From contig NZ_JAIZAP010000001.1 in the NCBI RefSeq assembly GCF_020404745.1, positions 1 to 64,000 of the forward strand: DNA of 64,000 nt, given 5' to 3'. The stretch's first letter is position 1. The number at the start of each line of letters is the position of its first letter. Origin of the DNA: Aquibacillus saliphilus (lineage in GTDB: Bacteria > Bacillota > Bacilli > Bacillales > Amphibacillaceae). The notes under the pieces are model-generated. The model was not told where the DNA came from, ran no database searches, and saw only the letters and a list, made by a program, of their open reading frames with translations. A program made the position numbers and the translations under genes. Positions 44,065-56,420 of the stretch are shown one piece after another.

Positions 44065-44619
44065 TTATCTATCAACAGCGCTTGCGTTTTCAGGTTCTTC
44101 GAATGGGTTGTCAGGATTTATATGGTCGTAAAACATAATTCCGTTTAGATGGTCAATCTCATGTTGGAAAACAATAGCTGCAAAATCTTTCAGTCTAAGC
44201 TTTACAGCATTTCCATCTAAGTCAGTAGCTTTTACAGTTATTCTAGCGTAGCGCGGAACTATTCCTGGGACCTCGCGATCAACGGAAAGACAGCCTTCAC
44301 CAGTAGATAGGAATGTTTTTTCAACTGAATGACTTATAATTTTTGGGTTGAATAAACCGTAGCTGTATAGATTGTCGTCTAAATCTTCAAAATGTAAAGC
44401 TACCATGCGTTTAGAAATACCTATTTGAGGCGCTGCAAGCCCAACACCTGGTCTTAAATCGTATTTATTAGCAATTTCGTCATCTTGACTATCTTTTAGA
44501 TATTGCATCATATCTTGTAATGTTTTTTTATCTTCTTCAACGGGGGGAAGGGGTACTTCCTTTGCTACTGTATTCAAAATAGGATTACCTTCTCTAATAA
44601 TATCTTTCATTGTAATCAT
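44065..44619 (-). CDS. def: Peptide deformylase (DefB type)
   Basis: The 184-residue enzyme removes the N-formyl group from new proteins. All three motifs are intact: GVGLAAPQ, EGCLSV and QHEIDHLNG, the last with two metal-ligand His and the catalytic Glu. The short insertions (KYDLRPGVG and PGIVPRYARI) are typical of the Gram-positive type 2 enzyme. ATG 44617-44619 (MITMKDIIREG) follows AAAGGAGTGAATG and gives the same length as B. subtilis DefB. Confidence 0.96.
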   Translation of the reverse strand: MITMKDIIREGNPILNTVAKEVPLPPVEEDKKTLQDMMQYLKDSQDDEIANKYDLRPGVGLAAPQIGISKRMVALHFEDLDDNLYSYGLFNPKIISHSVEKTFLSTGEGCLSVDREVPGIVPRYARITVKATDLDGNAVKLRLKDFAAIVFQHEIDHLNGIMFYDHINPDNPFEEPENASAVDR

Positions 44620-44843
44620 GACATTCACTCCTTTGCTCGCATCTTTTTGCTGAAAATAGTTTAACACAAAATTAAGTGCAAATGGTAGAATATTAGTCGT
44701 TAAAAAGGCATGAATATTTTTTTCTTTTCATATAATAAGATAGCTAAATTGTCTTATTATTATGTTATACTAAATATTAAATTGAAAAGTAACTTTAAAT
44801 TTACAACAAAGATTTTAAAAGCAGGATGATAGGAGGAAATGTA

Positions 44844-45500
44844 GTGCATTTAAAAAAAATAACATTTATTATCACTCTATCTATCTTCTTACTTGCGGGT
44901 TGTAGTGGAGAATCAACTACAGAAGATATGTACGAGCACATGGAACAAGCTGTTACGTTGGAAGAAGATTTTGCTGATCAACAAGAACCCCTTGTCGAGT
45001 TAGAAAAAAAAGAAAAAGAGCTCTATGAAGAAATAATAAACTTGGGTATGGATGAATTTGAAAGAGTAGAAGAATTATCCCAAGAAGCCTTAACAGCAAT
45101 TGAAGGTCGCGCAGAAATAATTGAAATAGAAAAAGAAAGCATTGAATTAGCTATAGAAGAGTTTAGAAAAATTAAGCCTTTAATAGAAGATATCGATGAT
45201 GAAGAATTAAAAGAAGTGGCCGACAAGATGTACACGGCAATGGAAAATAGATATAATTCATATATTAGTTTGCATGATGTATATTCGAACTCATTAGATA
45301 AAGACAAAGAATTATACGAGATGCTTCAGAGTGAAGATTTAGAAGAAGAGGAATTAAAGAATCATATTGACACAGTAAATTCTACATATGATGAAGTTTT
45401 AGAAGCTAATGAAACGTTTAACAGTGATACTGACAAGTATAACCAACTTAAACAGGATTTTTATCAAAAAGCAGAGATTGATGTAGAATATAATGAGTAA
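44844..45500 (+). CDS. ykyA: YkyA-like lipoprotein
   Basis: The 218-residue lipoprotein has a signal peptide with lipobox LLAGC (Cys about 20) and a mature part that is nearly all helical, very acidic and coiled-coil-like (LEEDFADQQEPLVELEKKEKEL...). It matches the B. subtilis YkyA lipoprotein in place and style; function unknown. GTG 44844 was chosen for AGGAGG upstream; the ATG at 44826 precedes that site. It ends in a strong terminator. Confidence 0.85.
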   Translation: MHLKKITFIITLSIFLLAGCSGESTTEDMYEHMEQAVTLEEDFADQQEPLVELEKKEKELYEEIINLGMDEFERVEELSQEALTAIEGRAEIIEIEKESIELAIEEFRKIKPLIEDIDDEELKEVADKMYTAMENRYNSYISLHDVYSNSLDKDKELYEMLQSEDLEEEELKNHIDTVNSTYDEVLEANETFNSDTDKYNQLKQDFYQKAEIDVEYNE

Positions 45501-45540
45501 ATAAGAACATATTACTAAAGTAATGATATTACTATCATCA

Positions 45541-45571
45541 AAAGCCTTCGCAGATTGCGAAGGCTTTTTTG
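45541..45571 (+). terminator. Terminator after ykyA
   Basis: AAAGCCTTCGCA pairs with TGCGAAGGCTTT around GAT, followed by T. Confidence 0.92.
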
Positions 45572-47169
<1,598 letters not shown>

Positions 47170-47172
47170 ACG

Positions 47173-48150
47173 ATGGCTCAAATGACAATGATTCAAGCAA
47201 TTACTGACGCGATGCGTACAGAATTAAAAAATGATGAAAACGTGCTAGTCTTTGGTGAAGACGTTGGTCAAAACGGTGGAGTATTTCGCGCTACCGAAGG
47301 ACTACAAAAGGAATTCGGAGAAGAGCGAGTTTTTGACACACCTTTAGCTGAATCCGCAATCGGTGGTCTTGCGTTTGGTCTTGCAATGGAAGGCTTTCGT
47401 CCAGTTCCAGAAATTCAATTCTTTGGTTTTGTTTATGAAGCAATGGATGCTATTAGTGGACAAATTGCTCGTATTCGTTATCGTACAGGTGGCACTAAAA
47501 ATGCACCAATCACAATTAGATCCCCATTTGGTGGTGGAGTTCACACTCCTGAATTACACGCCGACTCGTTGGAAGGTCTGATGGCACAACAACCTGGGTT
47601 AAAAGTAGTTATTCCTTCTACACCGTATGATGCAAAAGGATTATTAATTGCTTCCATTCGTGATAATGACCCGGTAATTTTCTTAGAGCACATGAAACTG
47701 TATCGTTCTTTCCGTGGAGAAGTTCCAGAGGAAGAGTATACTGTTGATTTAGGTAAAGCGGATGTTAAACGTGAAGGAAGTGACGTCACACTTGTAGCTT
47801 ATGGCGCTATGGTTCACTCCTGTTTAAAAGCTGCTGAAGAATTAGAAAAAGACGGTGTTCAAGCAGAAGTAATTGACCTTCGTACTGTTATGCCAATTGA
47901 TTTTGAGACAATTCTAAAATCAGTGGAAAAAACAAATCGTGTTGTTGTTGTCCAAGAAGCGCAGCGTCAAGCTGGAATGGCATCACATATTATTGCTGAA
48001 ATTCAAGAGAAAGCGATACTTCATTTAGAAGCGCCGGTTCTACGAGTTACAGCACCAGACACTGTCTATGCATTCACACAAGCTGAAGAGGTTTGGTTAC
48101 CAAACTATAATGACATTATTGAAAAAGTAAATAAAGTAGTTAATTTCTAG
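47173..48150 (+). CDS. pdhB: Pyruvate dehydrogenase E1 beta subunit
   Basis: The 325-residue beta subunit starts [20 protein letters not shown] and has the cofactor-side [17 protein letters not shown] segment and the C-terminal transketolase domain ([20 protein letters not shown]). It forms the E1 tetramer with PdhA. Only three bases separate it from pdhA, and AAAGGAG lies in the end of pdhA. Confidence 0.97.
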   Translation: MAQMTMIQAITDAMRTELKNDENVLVFGEDVGQNGGVFRATEGLQKEFGEERVFDTPLAESAIGGLAFGLAMEGFRPVPEIQFFGFVYEAMDAISGQIARIRYRTGGTKNAPITIRSPFGGGVHTPELHADSLEGLMAQQPGLKVVIPSTPYDAKGLLIASIRDNDPVIFLEHMKLYRSFRGEVPEEEYTVDLGKADVKREGSDVTLVAYGAMVHSCLKAAEELEKDGVQAEVIDLRTVMPIDFETILKSVEKTNRVVVVQEAQRQAGMASHIIAEIQEKAILHLEAPVLRVTAPDTVYAFTQAEEVWLPNYNDIIEKVNKVVNF

Positions 48151-48177
48151 GGAAAAATATAGATAGGAGGTATTATA

Positions 48178-49461
48178 ATGGCTTTTGAATTTAAACTACC
48201 AGATATTGGTGAAGGAATTCACGAAGGTGAAATAGTTAAGTGGTTTGTTAAAGCTGGTGATGAAATTAAAGAAGATGATGCACTTTGTGAAGTGCAAAAT
48301 GATAAAGCAGTTGTAGAAATACCTTCCCCAGTCGAGGGTACAGTTAAAGAAGTACATTTTGACGAAGGTTCAGTAGCAACTGTTGGGCAAACAATTATTA
48401 CAATTGATGCAGAAGGATATGAAAACGAGGGTGGAAGTGAGGAACCGGCTGCTGAGGAGTCTAAAGAAGAAAAAGCTACAGATTCTAAAGATAAATCAGC
48501 GACAGAAGATACTTCCAATCAACAAGAAGAAGCTGATAATGGTGATCGCGTTATCGCAATGCCATCAGTTCGTAAGTATGCTAGAGAAAACGAAATAAGT
48601 ATTAATAAAGTACAGGGCTCAGGTAAGAATGGTCGCATACTAAAAGAAGATCTCGATAACTACTTAAGTGGTGGACAAACAGAAGCTACTGAAGAGAAAC
48701 CAGCTGATACAAAGACAGAATCTAAACAAGAACAAAAAGCGACTGTACCAGCAGGTGATTATCCAGAAACACGCGAGAAAATGAGTGGAATTAGAAAATC
48801 AATTGCAAAAGCAATGGTTAACTCTAAAACGAAAGCACCTCATGTAACTTTACATGATGAAATAGATGTGACAGAGTTAGTTGCTCATAGAAAGAAATTT
48901 AAAGCTGTTGCAGCTGAAAAAGATGTTAAGTTGACGTACTTGCCATATGTTGTAAAGGCTCTTGTATCTGCATTAAAAGAGTACCCAGTCTTAAATGCAT
49001 CGATTGATGATTCGACAGATGAGATTATTTATAAGCACTATTACAACATTGGTATTGCAGCTGACACTGATAAAGGTTTACTTGTACCAGTTGTCAAAAA
49101 TGCTGATACTAAATCAATTTTTTCAATATCATCAGAGATCAACGAACTTGCAGTTAAAGCGAGAGACGGTAAACTTGCCCCTAATGATATGAAAGGTGCT
49201 TCAAGCACAATTTCTAACATTGGTTCCGCAGGCGGACAATGGTTTACTCCGGTTATTAACTATCCAGAAGCGGCTATCCTTGGTATCGGACGCATTGCTG
49301 AAAAGCCTATTGTACGTGATGGGGAAATCGTTGTTGCGCCAGTACTAGCTCTATCGTTGAGCTTTGACCACCGTCTTGTTGATGGTGCTACTGCACAATT
49401 TGCGATGAATCAAGTTAAGAGGTTATTGAACGATCCACAATTAATTATGATGGAGGCGTAG
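48178..49461 (+). CDS. pdhC: Dihydrolipoamide acetyltransferase (E2)
   Basis: The 427-residue E2 has one lipoyl domain with the lipoylated K43 ([12 protein letters not shown]), an acidic/Ser-rich linker, an E1/E3-binding domain ([20 protein letters not shown], about 125-160), a second flexible linker and the catalytic acetyltransferase domain with the active-site block [13 protein letters not shown]. It forms the core of the complex. AGGAGGTATTATA precedes ATG 48178. Confidence 0.97.
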   Translation: MAFEFKLPDIGEGIHEGEIVKWFVKAGDEIKEDDALCEVQNDKAVVEIPSPVEGTVKEVHFDEGSVATVGQTIITIDAEGYENEGGSEEPAAEESKEEKATDSKDKSATEDTSNQQEEADNGDRVIAMPSVRKYARENEISINKVQGSGKNGRILKEDLDNYLSGGQTEATEEKPADTKTESKQEQKATVPAGDYPETREKMSGIRKSIAKAMVNSKTKAPHVTLHDEIDVTELVAHRKKFKAVAAEKDVKLTYLPYVVKALVSALKEYPVLNASIDDSTDEIIYKHYYNIGIAADTDKGLLVPVVKNADTKSIFSISSEINELAVKARDGKLAPNDMKGASSTISNIGSAGGQWFTPVINYPEAAILGIGRIAEKPIVRDGEIVVAPVLALSLSFDHRLVDGATAQFAMNQVKRLLNDPQLIMMEA

Positions 49462-49465
49462 GGAT

Positions 49466-50875
49466 ATGGTAGTAGGAGATTTTCCGATTGAGTTAGATAC
49501 TCTTGTAGTTGGTGCAGGTCCTGGCGGTTACGTAGCAGCGATTCGTGCTGCTCAGACTGGCCAAAATGTGACAATTGTTGATAAAGGTGCACTCGGTGGT
49601 GTTTGCTTGAACGTAGGCTGTGTTCCATCTAAAGCTTTAATTCAAGCTGGACACCGTGTTGAGTATGCACATGGTTCAGATGACATGGGGATTAAATCAG
49701 AAAATGTTACAGTCGACTTTTCTAAAGTACAAGAATGGAAAAGTGGTGTAGTTAAAAAGCTAACAACTGGTGTTGAAGGCTTACTAAAAGGTAATAAAGT
49801 TGATATTGTTAAAGGTGAAGTTTACTTTGTCGATAAGAACACGGTAAAAGTGATGGACGAGAAGAACTCTCAAACTTATACATTTAACAACTGTATTATC
49901 GCAACAGGTTCTAGTCCAATTGAGTTACCTACTTTTAAATACAGTGATCGTGTGCTTGATTCAACGGGCGCATTAAATCTAAAAGAAGTTCCGAAGAAGC
50001 TGGTTGTTATCGGCGGTGGATACGTAGGTACAGAGTTAGGTACTGCTTATGCAAACTTTGGTACTGAAGTGACAATTCTTGAGGGTGCGAAAGATATTAT
50101 CAGTGGTTTTGAAAAACAAATGACATCTATAGTTAAAAAGCACTTGAAGAAAAAAGGTGTTAAAGTTGTCACAGAAGCAATGGCAAAAGGTGTTGAAGAA
50201 ACAAAGAATGGCGTTAAAGTTTCTTATGAGGTAAAAGGTAAAGAAGAAACAATTGAAGCAGACTATGTTCTAGTAACTGTTGGTCGGACCGCAAATACAC
50301 AAGAACTTGGCCTTGAGCAATTAGGTATCGAAATGGATGATAAAGGTGTTATCCAAATTGATAAACAATGTAAGACGAATATTGACAACATTTATGCTAT
50401 TGGTGATATTGTACCTGGACCACCACTTGCTCACAAAGCTTCTTACGAAGGTAAGATTGCCGCAGAAGTAATTAGTGGGGAAAAGTCTGAGATTGATTAT
50501 AATGGCATTCCTGCTGTTGTCTTCTCTGATCCAGAGCTTGCTTCGGTTGGTTACACAGAACAGGGTGCAAAAGATGCTGGATATGATGCAAAAGCATCTA
50601 AGTTCCCGTTTGCAGCAAATGGACGTGCTCTATCATTGAATGACAGTGATGGGTTCGTAAAATTAATTACTCGTAAAGATGACGGGTTAGTAATTGGTGC
50701 TCAAATCGCAGGACCAAATGCAAGTGATATGATAGCAGAACTTGGTCTAGCTATTGAAGCTGGTATGACAGCTGAAGACTTAGCTCTAACTATTCATGCA
50801 CACCCAACTCTTGGAGAAATTACTATGGAAGCTGCTGAAGTAGCTATGGGTACACCAATTCATATGATGAAATAA
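49466..50875 (+). CDS. pdhD: Dihydrolipoamide dehydrogenase (E3)
   Basis: The 469-residue flavoprotein reoxidises dihydrolipoamide with NAD. The FAD-binding [15 protein letters not shown], the redox disulfide [13 protein letters not shown], the NAD-binding [10 protein letters not shown] and the C-terminal His-Glu pair (HAHPTLGE) are visible. GGAGG lies in the end of pdhC. Only four bases separate the genes. The operon ends at the terminator after it; no separate pdhD promoter could be seen. Confidence 0.98.
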   Translation: MVVGDFPIELDTLVVGAGPGGYVAAIRAAQTGQNVTIVDKGALGGVCLNVGCVPSKALIQAGHRVEYAHGSDDMGIKSENVTVDFSKVQEWKSGVVKKLTTGVEGLLKGNKVDIVKGEVYFVDKNTVKVMDEKNSQTYTFNNCIIATGSSPIELPTFKYSDRVLDSTGALNLKEVPKKLVVIGGGYVGTELGTAYANFGTEVTILEGAKDIISGFEKQMTSIVKKHLKKKGVKVVTEAMAKGVEETKNGVKVSYEVKGKEETIEADYVLVTVGRTANTQELGLEQLGIEMDDKGVIQIDKQCKTNIDNIYAIGDIVPGPPLAHKASYEGKIAAEVISGEKSEIDYNGIPAVVFSDPELASVGYTEQGAKDAGYDAKASKFPFAANGRALSLNDSDGFVKLITRKDDGLVIGAQIAGPNASDMIAELGLAIEAGMTAEDLALTIHAHPTLGEITMEAAEVAMGTPIHMMK

Positions 50876-50885
50876 TTTCCTTTTT

Positions 50886-50922
50886 AAAAAAGCTATCACC
50901 AAACATTGGTGATAGCTTTTTT
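50886..50922 (+). terminator. Terminator of the pdhABCD operon
   Basis: AAAAAAGCTATCACCAA pairs with TTGGTGATAGCTTTTTT. Confidence 0.95.
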
Positions 50923-51261
50923 CAGTATAAAATACTGTTGTTATAGAATTATTTCAGATTTTAGCAGAAACTGGATTTGGTCGACTCATTAGTGCCGATA
51001 TTTTAATAATTAAATCTTTTGGGTAATTCACTGTATTATTTCGCTTGATTAATCATTAGAGCACCGAGATAAAATTGATTCAATTAGAATCACAGGAATT
51101 TTTATAAAATGTGAAATTCACTATCATCAATCTCTGGTTTAGGCAATTTAAATAACAAAGAAGACAAAAAAATTGATTAATTTATATTTTTTCCACGTTT
51201 ATTTTCAATAAATCCTTTATAATAAAGGTAGTCCAATTTTACAGCAGGAGGGAACACTTTA
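50923..51261. other. Intergenic region after pdhD
   Basis: No gene is seen. A TATAAT box at about 51218-51223 with a weak upstream TTTCAA-type -35 probably drives the deacetylase gene. Confidence 0.35.
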
Positions 51262-52155
51262 ATGAAGAAAATACTATTTACAACATTACTATTTTTTCTA
51301 TTTTTAGTGGGGTGTAGTTCTGATGAGCAGCCACAAAATCAAGTAGAGGAAGGTGAAGATGCGACAGAAGAACCTGAACAACCTGATGATTCTGTTGATA
51401 TCGACACAGGTAACAACCAAGATAATACCGTACCAGAAGAAGATGAAATTGACGCGGAAATAGAAGAGGAAGAACAAGAAGAACAAGAAACTCTTGAACC
51501 ATTATATCAACTAACTGAAAACTGGAATCTCGAACCAATCTCAGAAGAAGATAATGCCAATGTTGTACTATTAACTATTGATGATGCTCCAGACGAGCAT
51601 GCACTTGAGATGGCTAAGACTTTAAAAGAATTGGATGCTCCGGCGATTTTCTTTGTTAATGGTCACTTTTTGGATACCGATGAAGAAAAGGAAATTCTGA
51701 AGAAAATTCACGATTTAGGGTTTGAAATAGGTAACCATACATATAATCACCAAAACTTATCGGAAGTGTCAGAAGAACAACAGAAAAAGGAAATTGTCGA
51801 ATTAAGCGATTTAATTGAAGAAGTTATTGGAGAGAGGCCTAAATATTTTAGAGCACCTCATGGTGTTAATCCTGATTACTCAAAACAAATGGTTAAAGAT
51901 GAGGGTATGTTATTGATGAATTGGACGTATGGCTATGATTACTTCAAACCTTATATGGATGCTGAAAAGTTAACAACAGCAATGGTTACTGGCGAAGGTC
52001 CAGAAGTGGATGTCCCATACTCATTGCTCAAACCAGGGGCGAATTTATTAATGCACGACCGTGAATGGACAGCTAAAGCACTTGAAGATATTGTAAATGG
52101 ATTAAGAGAAAAAGGTTTCGAAATGCTTGATCCTAAACTAATAAAAACACCTTAA
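51262..52155 (+). CDS. Polysaccharide deacetylase-type lipoprotein
   Basis: The 297-residue lipoprotein has a signal peptide with lipobox LVGC (Cys about 18), an extremely acidic linker (about 22-80) and a NodB-type carbohydrate esterase domain (about 95-290). Catalytic-type blocks are TIDDAPDEHA (base and metal Asp), GNHTYNHQNLS (two metal His) and RAPHGVNP. The usual TFDDGP is TIDDAP here, which keeps both Asp. It should act on peptidoglycan or another acetylated glycan at the cell surface. GGAGGGAACAC precedes ATG 51262. Confidence 0.9.
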   Translation: MKKILFTTLLFFLFLVGCSSDEQPQNQVEEGEDATEEPEQPDDSVDIDTGNNQDNTVPEEDEIDAEIEEEEQEEQETLEPLYQLTENWNLEPISEEDNANVVLLTIDDAPDEHALEMAKTLKELDAPAIFFVNGHFLDTDEEKEILKKIHDLGFEIGNHTYNHQNLSEVSEEQQKKEIVELSDLIEEVIGERPKYFRAPHGVNPDYSKQMVKDEGMLLMNWTYGYDYFKPYMDAEKLTTAMVTGEGPEVDVPYSLLKPGANLLMHDREWTAKALEDIVNGLREKGFEMLDPKLIKTP

Positions 52156-52159
52156 TAAT

Positions 52160-52194
52160 GAAAAGGAGCTGAAAAATTTTTCAGCTCCTTTTCA
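52160..52194. terminator. Bidirectional terminator between the deacetylase gene and speA
   Basis: GAAAAGGAGCTGAAAAA pairs perfectly with TTTTTCAGCTCCTTTTC. It has almost no loop. Confidence 0.9.
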
Positions 52195-52195
52195 T

Positions 52196-53668
52196 TTATT
52201 TAAATGCCCGGTGTTCTTTAATCACACGTATATGCTGCAATGTTTCATCTTCTAGTCCTTGAACTGGTAATCCTGCCTTTATGTTTTGATTGATATAGTC
52301 GATGTTTTCAGATGTAATAATTTCTCCTGGAATAAAAATAGGGATACCTGGTGGATATACCATAATTGATTCGGCACTAATCTTACCGGCAGATTCATTC
52401 ATGTTAATTATTTCTGTCTCTGCATAAAAAGCTTCTCTCGGTGAGAATGCCAATAAAGGAATATCTGGAATAGTTACCTTAATTGATTTCTCACTAGCAG
52501 TGAATTCCTGATCACTAGCAAGTTTGAAAAGTGCATCAATCAGTAAGTTCACTTCCCGAGCAGTATCGCCAGGTGTAATAATACAAAGAATGTTATATAG
52601 GTCAGATAGTTCAACCTCAATGTTATAGTTTTCTCTTAACCATACCTCTACATCATAACCAGTAATGCCTAAATTTTTTACAGATATAATTAATTTTGTT
52701 GGATCATAATCATACGTTGAACCACTATCCAATATCTCTTTGCCGACACAATATAAGTGGGGTAATTCATTTATTGCTTTACGAGTTTTATTAGCAAGCT
52801 TTATTGTTTCGTCGATTAACTTTTTACCATTGATTACTAAGTGCTTCCTAGCAGCATCTAATGAAGCTAATAAAATATATGACGTTGAAGTTGTTGTTAA
52901 CATAGACAAAACGCTTTGAACTCTCTCGTGAGATACTAATCCTTCTCTTAGATTTAAGACAGAGCTCTGAGTTAATGAACCACCAAGTTTATGAACACTA
53001 GTGGCTGCGAGATCAGCCCCCGCTTGCATCGCTGAAATTGGTAAGTCATCATGGAAATGTATGTGAATTCCATGCGCTTCATCAACCAAAACTGGTACAT
53101 GATATGAATGCGAAATCTCTACAATTTTTCTCAAATCTGCCGCAATCCCAAAATAAGTAGGATTGATAACTAAAACACCTTTTGCATCTGGATGAGCTTG
53201 TAATGCTTTTTCGACAGATACTGGTGTTATTCCATGGGATATACCCAATTCTTCATCTATTTCTGGATGAATGAAAATGGGAGTAGCGCCAGAAAAGATT
53301 ATTGCCGTTGTAACAGACTTATGAATATTTCTTGGGACGATAATTTTGTCGCCAGGTCCGCATACGCTAAGTACCATTGTCATAATTGCGCCACTAGTAC
53401 CTTGTACAGAGAAAAAAGTGTAATCAGCACCAAATGCTTGTGCGGCTAATTCTTGCGCGTGTTTAATCATCCCCTGAGGATGATGAAGATCATCCAAAGG
53501 TTGAATATTAATTAAATCAATAGAAAGAGCATTATCCCCGATAAAATTTCTGAAGTCTGGGTCCATCCCAACTCCTTTTTTATGTCCTGGTATATGAAAC
53601 TGTACTGGGTTTTTGCTTGCGTGATTAAGTAATCCAGTGAATAATGGAGTTTCTTTTTGTGATAACAT
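52196..53668 (-). CDS. speA: Arginine decarboxylase SpeA (Orn/Lys/Arg decarboxylase family)
   Basis: The 490-residue PLP enzyme closely matches B. subtilis SpeA in length and sequence, including HIPGHKKGVGMDPDF at the N-terminus, DEAHGIHIHFH and the PLP-lysine block SVHKLGGSLTQSS. It should make agmatine for spermidine synthesis. Lysine decarboxylase activity is the alternative in this family, but the locus (just after the pdh operon) is the speA locus. ATG 53666-53668 follows AAGAGGTG. Confidence 0.92.
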   Translation of the reverse strand: MLSQKETPLFTGLLNHASKNPVQFHIPGHKKGVGMDPDFRNFIGDNALSIDLINIQPLDDLHHPQGMIKHAQELAAQAFGADYTFFSVQGTSGAIMTMVLSVCGPGDKIIVPRNIHKSVTTAIIFSGATPIFIHPEIDEELGISHGITPVSVEKALQAHPDAKGVLVINPTYFGIAADLRKIVEISHSYHVPVLVDEAHGIHIHFHDDLPISAMQAGADLAATSVHKLGGSLTQSSVLNLREGLVSHERVQSVLSMLTTTSTSYILLASLDAARKHLVINGKKLIDETIKLANKTRKAINELPHLYCVGKEILDSGSTYDYDPTKLIISVKNLGITGYDVEVWLRENYNIEVELSDLYNILCIITPGDTAREVNLLIDALFKLASDQEFTASEKSIKVTIPDIPLLAFSPREAFYAETEIINMNESAGKISAESIMVYPPGIPIFIPGEIITSENIDYINQNIKAGLPVQGLEDETLQHIRVIKEHRAFK

Positions 53669-54060
53669 AGATTGCTGCACCTCTTATTAAAGTCTTAAAA
53701 CAACAGAATTATAGCAAAACATTAGTCTAATAGCTAGTTTTAGCAAAAATTATATCATTTATGATACGATATTTCAGGAGAAGGGGGTTTTAAATCCGTA
53801 GATTAGTATATATATTGTAATACTAGACGGAACAGTATCATCCAATTACTCAGAAGACAGTAGTCCTAAGTAATGTGTGTTAATATTCCTTATTAGTGGT
53901 GAAGATAATAAAAGCAGGGGATCAAAATTAGAATGCTTTGTTAGTCAACTGTTTTGGCAAAAACATGACGTGCTTATTTATTAGTTGAATTAATAACTTA
54001 AATGGTCAATAATAGAGCAAAATTACGAGTAAATGATGTAGCTCGAAAGGAGTATATTTT
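53669..54060. other. Intergenic region between speA and yktA
   Basis: No gene, RNA or convincing promoter motif is visible in this AT-rich 390-base stretch. A GGAGAAGGGGG run (about 53776-53786) resembles a ribosome site but no frame follows it. Confidence 0.3.
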
Positions 54061-54330
54061 ATGAGTTATAGTTATCCAATAGATGAAACATGGACTAAGC
54101 AAGAAATTATTGATGTAGTTAATTTTTTCTCGATAGTTGAGAAAGCATATGAATTAGGCGTCAAACAGGAGGATCTTTTAATTTCTTATACCCGATTCAA
54201 GCAAATTGTCCCATCAAAGAGCGAGGAAAAACAGCTATGTGGCAAGTTCGAAAAGGAATCTGGTTATTCATGTTACAGAACAGTTCAAAAAGCTAAAGCA
54301 AAAGAACAGGGTGGAAGAATCAAAATGTGA
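54061..54330 (+). CDS. yktA: YktA-like UPF0223 protein
   Basis: The 89-residue helical protein begins MSYSYPIDETWTKQEIIDVV and matches UPF0223 (B. subtilis YktA). Function is unknown. AAAGGAG precedes ATG 54061. Three-gene order yktA-yktB-yktC is as in B. subtilis. Confidence 0.92.
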   Translation: MSYSYPIDETWTKQEIIDVVNFFSIVEKAYELGVKQEDLLISYTRFKQIVPSKSEEKQLCGKFEKESGYSCYRTVQKAKAKEQGGRIKM

Positions 54331-54345
54331 ATTTTCATTTGAATA

Positions 54346-54391
54346 ATAAAAGATGTCTAAACCATCATTAGGTCTAGACACTACTTTTATT
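54346..54391. terminator. Bidirectional terminator between yktA and yktB
   Basis: AAAAG and GTCTAAACC pair with GGTCTAGAC and CTTTT; it serves both convergent genes. Confidence 0.7.
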
Positions 54392-55009
54392 TTATTTCAT
54401 AGCTATTTTATATAATGGTGACAAGGTTTCGAAAGTCTTCTTAACTTCATTTAAAAATGCCTGACCGTCTTGCAAAATTGGATCATTCGGTGCGAAATTT
54501 CGTCCAATTAGAAATTCGCCCTTTTTTACGTTTTTAAAGCGTGCAAGCGATTCATTCAAATCAATGTCTTTTACTTGGTATGATTCATTTTTCATATGGT
54601 CTAGTGATATATTGTAATTACCGGGAACCGTGGCTTTTATGTCTTCAATATTTTCCAAGAATCTTTCGGCGAGTAGGCTTTTATTCGGTAATTCATAAAT
54701 AAATGCCAACCAAATGAAAAGATTATCGTCCCATAATCCGATTTGAAAATGAGGATGCTTTTTGTATCCCCTTTTGTTATGGCAATATGCCGACCAAGTA
54801 TCACGAGGAGGATTGACTGTTCTTCTTGCGTGTCTTGCAATATGGAGGAACATGTCACTGCCTACCATTTTGGATAGGTCGTCCGATACCGCATCCCCGA
54901 TTGCTTGGAATTTTGGTTGTATCCGTTGTTGGATTGCTTCCATTCTATCGTCGAGACCATCAATTTTAAAAGTATTAAAATCGTTCTTATCAAAGCCATT
55001 AAAATTCAT
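54392..55009 (-). CDS. yktB: YktB-like UPF0637 protein
   Basis: The 205-residue soluble protein matches the UPF0637 family: FNGFDKNDFNTFKIDGLDDRM at the start and the HIARHARRTVNPPRDTWSAY block. Function is unknown. It converges on yktA. ATG 55009 was kept because family members start here; the ribosome site, AGGTAATTTT, is weak. Confidence 0.92.
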   Translation of the reverse strand: MNFNGFDKNDFNTFKIDGLDDRMEAIQQRIQPKFQAIGDAVSDDLSKMVGSDMFLHIARHARRTVNPPRDTWSAYCHNKRGYKKHPHFQIGLWDDNLFIWLAFIYELPNKSLLAERFLENIEDIKATVPGNYNISLDHMKNESYQVKDIDLNESLARFKNVKKGEFLIGRNFAPNDPILQDGQAFLNEVKKTFETLSPLYKIAMK

Positions 55010-55245
55010 AAAATTACCTACCTTTTCTTTTGCATTCTTCTAGGTTCTGACATGATTCACTATATTTTACCATAACGAAATGTTAATTTGAATAAACATG
55101 CACCTGTCCCGAAAAAAGTATTATTAATCTCTCATTAACAGATAATAAACGTATAAATATCAGGATAAGCTCCTGTAAAGATGCACTCAGTGATAGTTTT
55201 TGTTAAAATGAATGGAAAGAATTTACTATTGGAGGACAATCGTTT

Positions 55246-56049
55246 ATGGATAATCAAACACGAAAATTATTATTCGAAAAAGCAAAAGAATGGATACTTG
55301 AAGCGGGAAACCACATCAGAGATGTAATTGATGAACCATTATATATCGATACTAAATCAAATCCTAATGACCTAGTAACACAAATGGATCGAAATACTGA
55401 GAAATACTTTGCCAAGAAAATTAAAGGAGAATATCCTAATCACTTGATTTTGAGCGAAGAAGGTTTTGGAGATGAAGTTGATAACCTAAAAGGTACTATT
55501 TGGATTATTGATCCAATAGACGGCACAATGAACTTTGTCCATCAAAAAAGGAATTTTGCAATCTCAATAGGTATCTATCAAGACGGCGTCGGAGAAATTG
55601 GTTTAATTTATAATGTGATGGAAGATGTGTTATACACTGCACAAAAGGGACAAGGTGCATTTAAGAATAATAAACAGCTTTTACCATTAGATAAGAAATT
55701 ACCCCTTGAAGAGTCGATTTTAGTAATAAATAGTATTTGGGCTTGTGAAAATCCAGTTGTTAATGAAAAGAAAATTCAAGAGCTCATTAAAAAAGTTCGT
55801 GGTACAAGGTCAATTGGATCTGCCGCACTAGAATTTGCCTATATTGCAGAAGGGATAGTTGATGGCTATTTGACAATGAAGTTAGCTCCTTGGGATATTG
55901 CTGCCGGAGCAATACTAGTTAATGAGGTAGGTGGGTTGACAACAAACTCGAATGGAGAGACTCTAGACCTGCTTGTGAACAATACAATTTTATCGGCTAA
56001 TAAACAAATACATAATAAAATTTCAAATCAATTCGTGGAGCTCAAATAA
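55246..56049 (+). CDS. suhB: Inositol monophosphatase family protein (YktC)
   Basis: The 267-residue enzyme has the metal-dependent phosphatase signature IWIIDPIDGTMNFVHQ (about 83-98), an upstream LILSEEGFGDE loop and a C-terminal APWDIAAGAILVNEVGG. B. subtilis YktC dephosphorylates inositol-1-phosphate; related enzymes also act on other sugar or nucleotide phosphates. GGAGGACAATCGTTT precedes ATG 55246. It ends in a terminator. Confidence 0.93.
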   Translation: MDNQTRKLLFEKAKEWILEAGNHIRDVIDEPLYIDTKSNPNDLVTQMDRNTEKYFAKKIKGEYPNHLILSEEGFGDEVDNLKGTIWIIDPIDGTMNFVHQKRNFAISIGIYQDGVGEIGLIYNVMEDVLYTAQKGQGAFKNNKQLLPLDKKLPLEESILVINSIWACENPVVNEKKIQELIKKVRGTRSIGSAALEFAYIAEGIVDGYLTMKLAPWDIAAGAILVNEVGGLTTNSNGETLDLLVNNTILSANKQIHNKISNQFVELK

Positions 56050-56083
56050 TAAATAAAATTCTGGGGAATTATTTTTAAGACAA

Positions 56084-56121
56084 GATCAAAGGACTGCCAT
56101 AAGTTTGGTAGTCCTTTGATA
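56084..56121. terminator. Bidirectional terminator between suhB and ylaF
   Basis: ATCAAAGGACTGCCA pairs with TGGTAGTCCTTTGAT. Confidence 0.85.
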
Positions 56122-56128
56122 ACTTGAA

Positions 56129-56317
56129 TTATTCCTTTGCCATGTTTTTTCTTTTTAATGTTATGCCATAGCCCATTATTAAAAATCCAACGACAAACGC
56201 TAGAATCGATAACCACACATTTCGATAAGCGATTGCTATCCCTACAAAAGAAAAAGAACTGATGACTAAAATTGCTAATAATAATTTTGATATTTGAATA
56301 GATTTCATTAATTTCAC
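56129..56317 (-). CDS. ylaF: YlaF-like small membrane protein (DUF5325)
   Basis: The 62-residue protein has two membrane helices (LLLAILVISSFSFVGIAIAY and WLSILAFVVGFLIMGYGITL) and a short basic tail (KRKNMAKE), as in DUF5325/YlaF. Function is unknown. In B. subtilis it lies just before typA; here no typA follows. AGGTG precedes the ATG at 56317. Confidence 0.82.
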   Translation of the reverse strand: MKLMKSIQISKLLLAILVISSFSFVGIAIAYRNVWLSILAFVVGFLIMGYGITLKRKNMAKE

Positions 56318-56420
56318 CTCGTAATTTAATTGATTGCTTTGTATTTATCTCTAGCGTCAGAAGATAAGATTTAGTATGATAGATAAGGAATCTATTTGAC
56401 TTACTAGAAGGAGGAGCCAC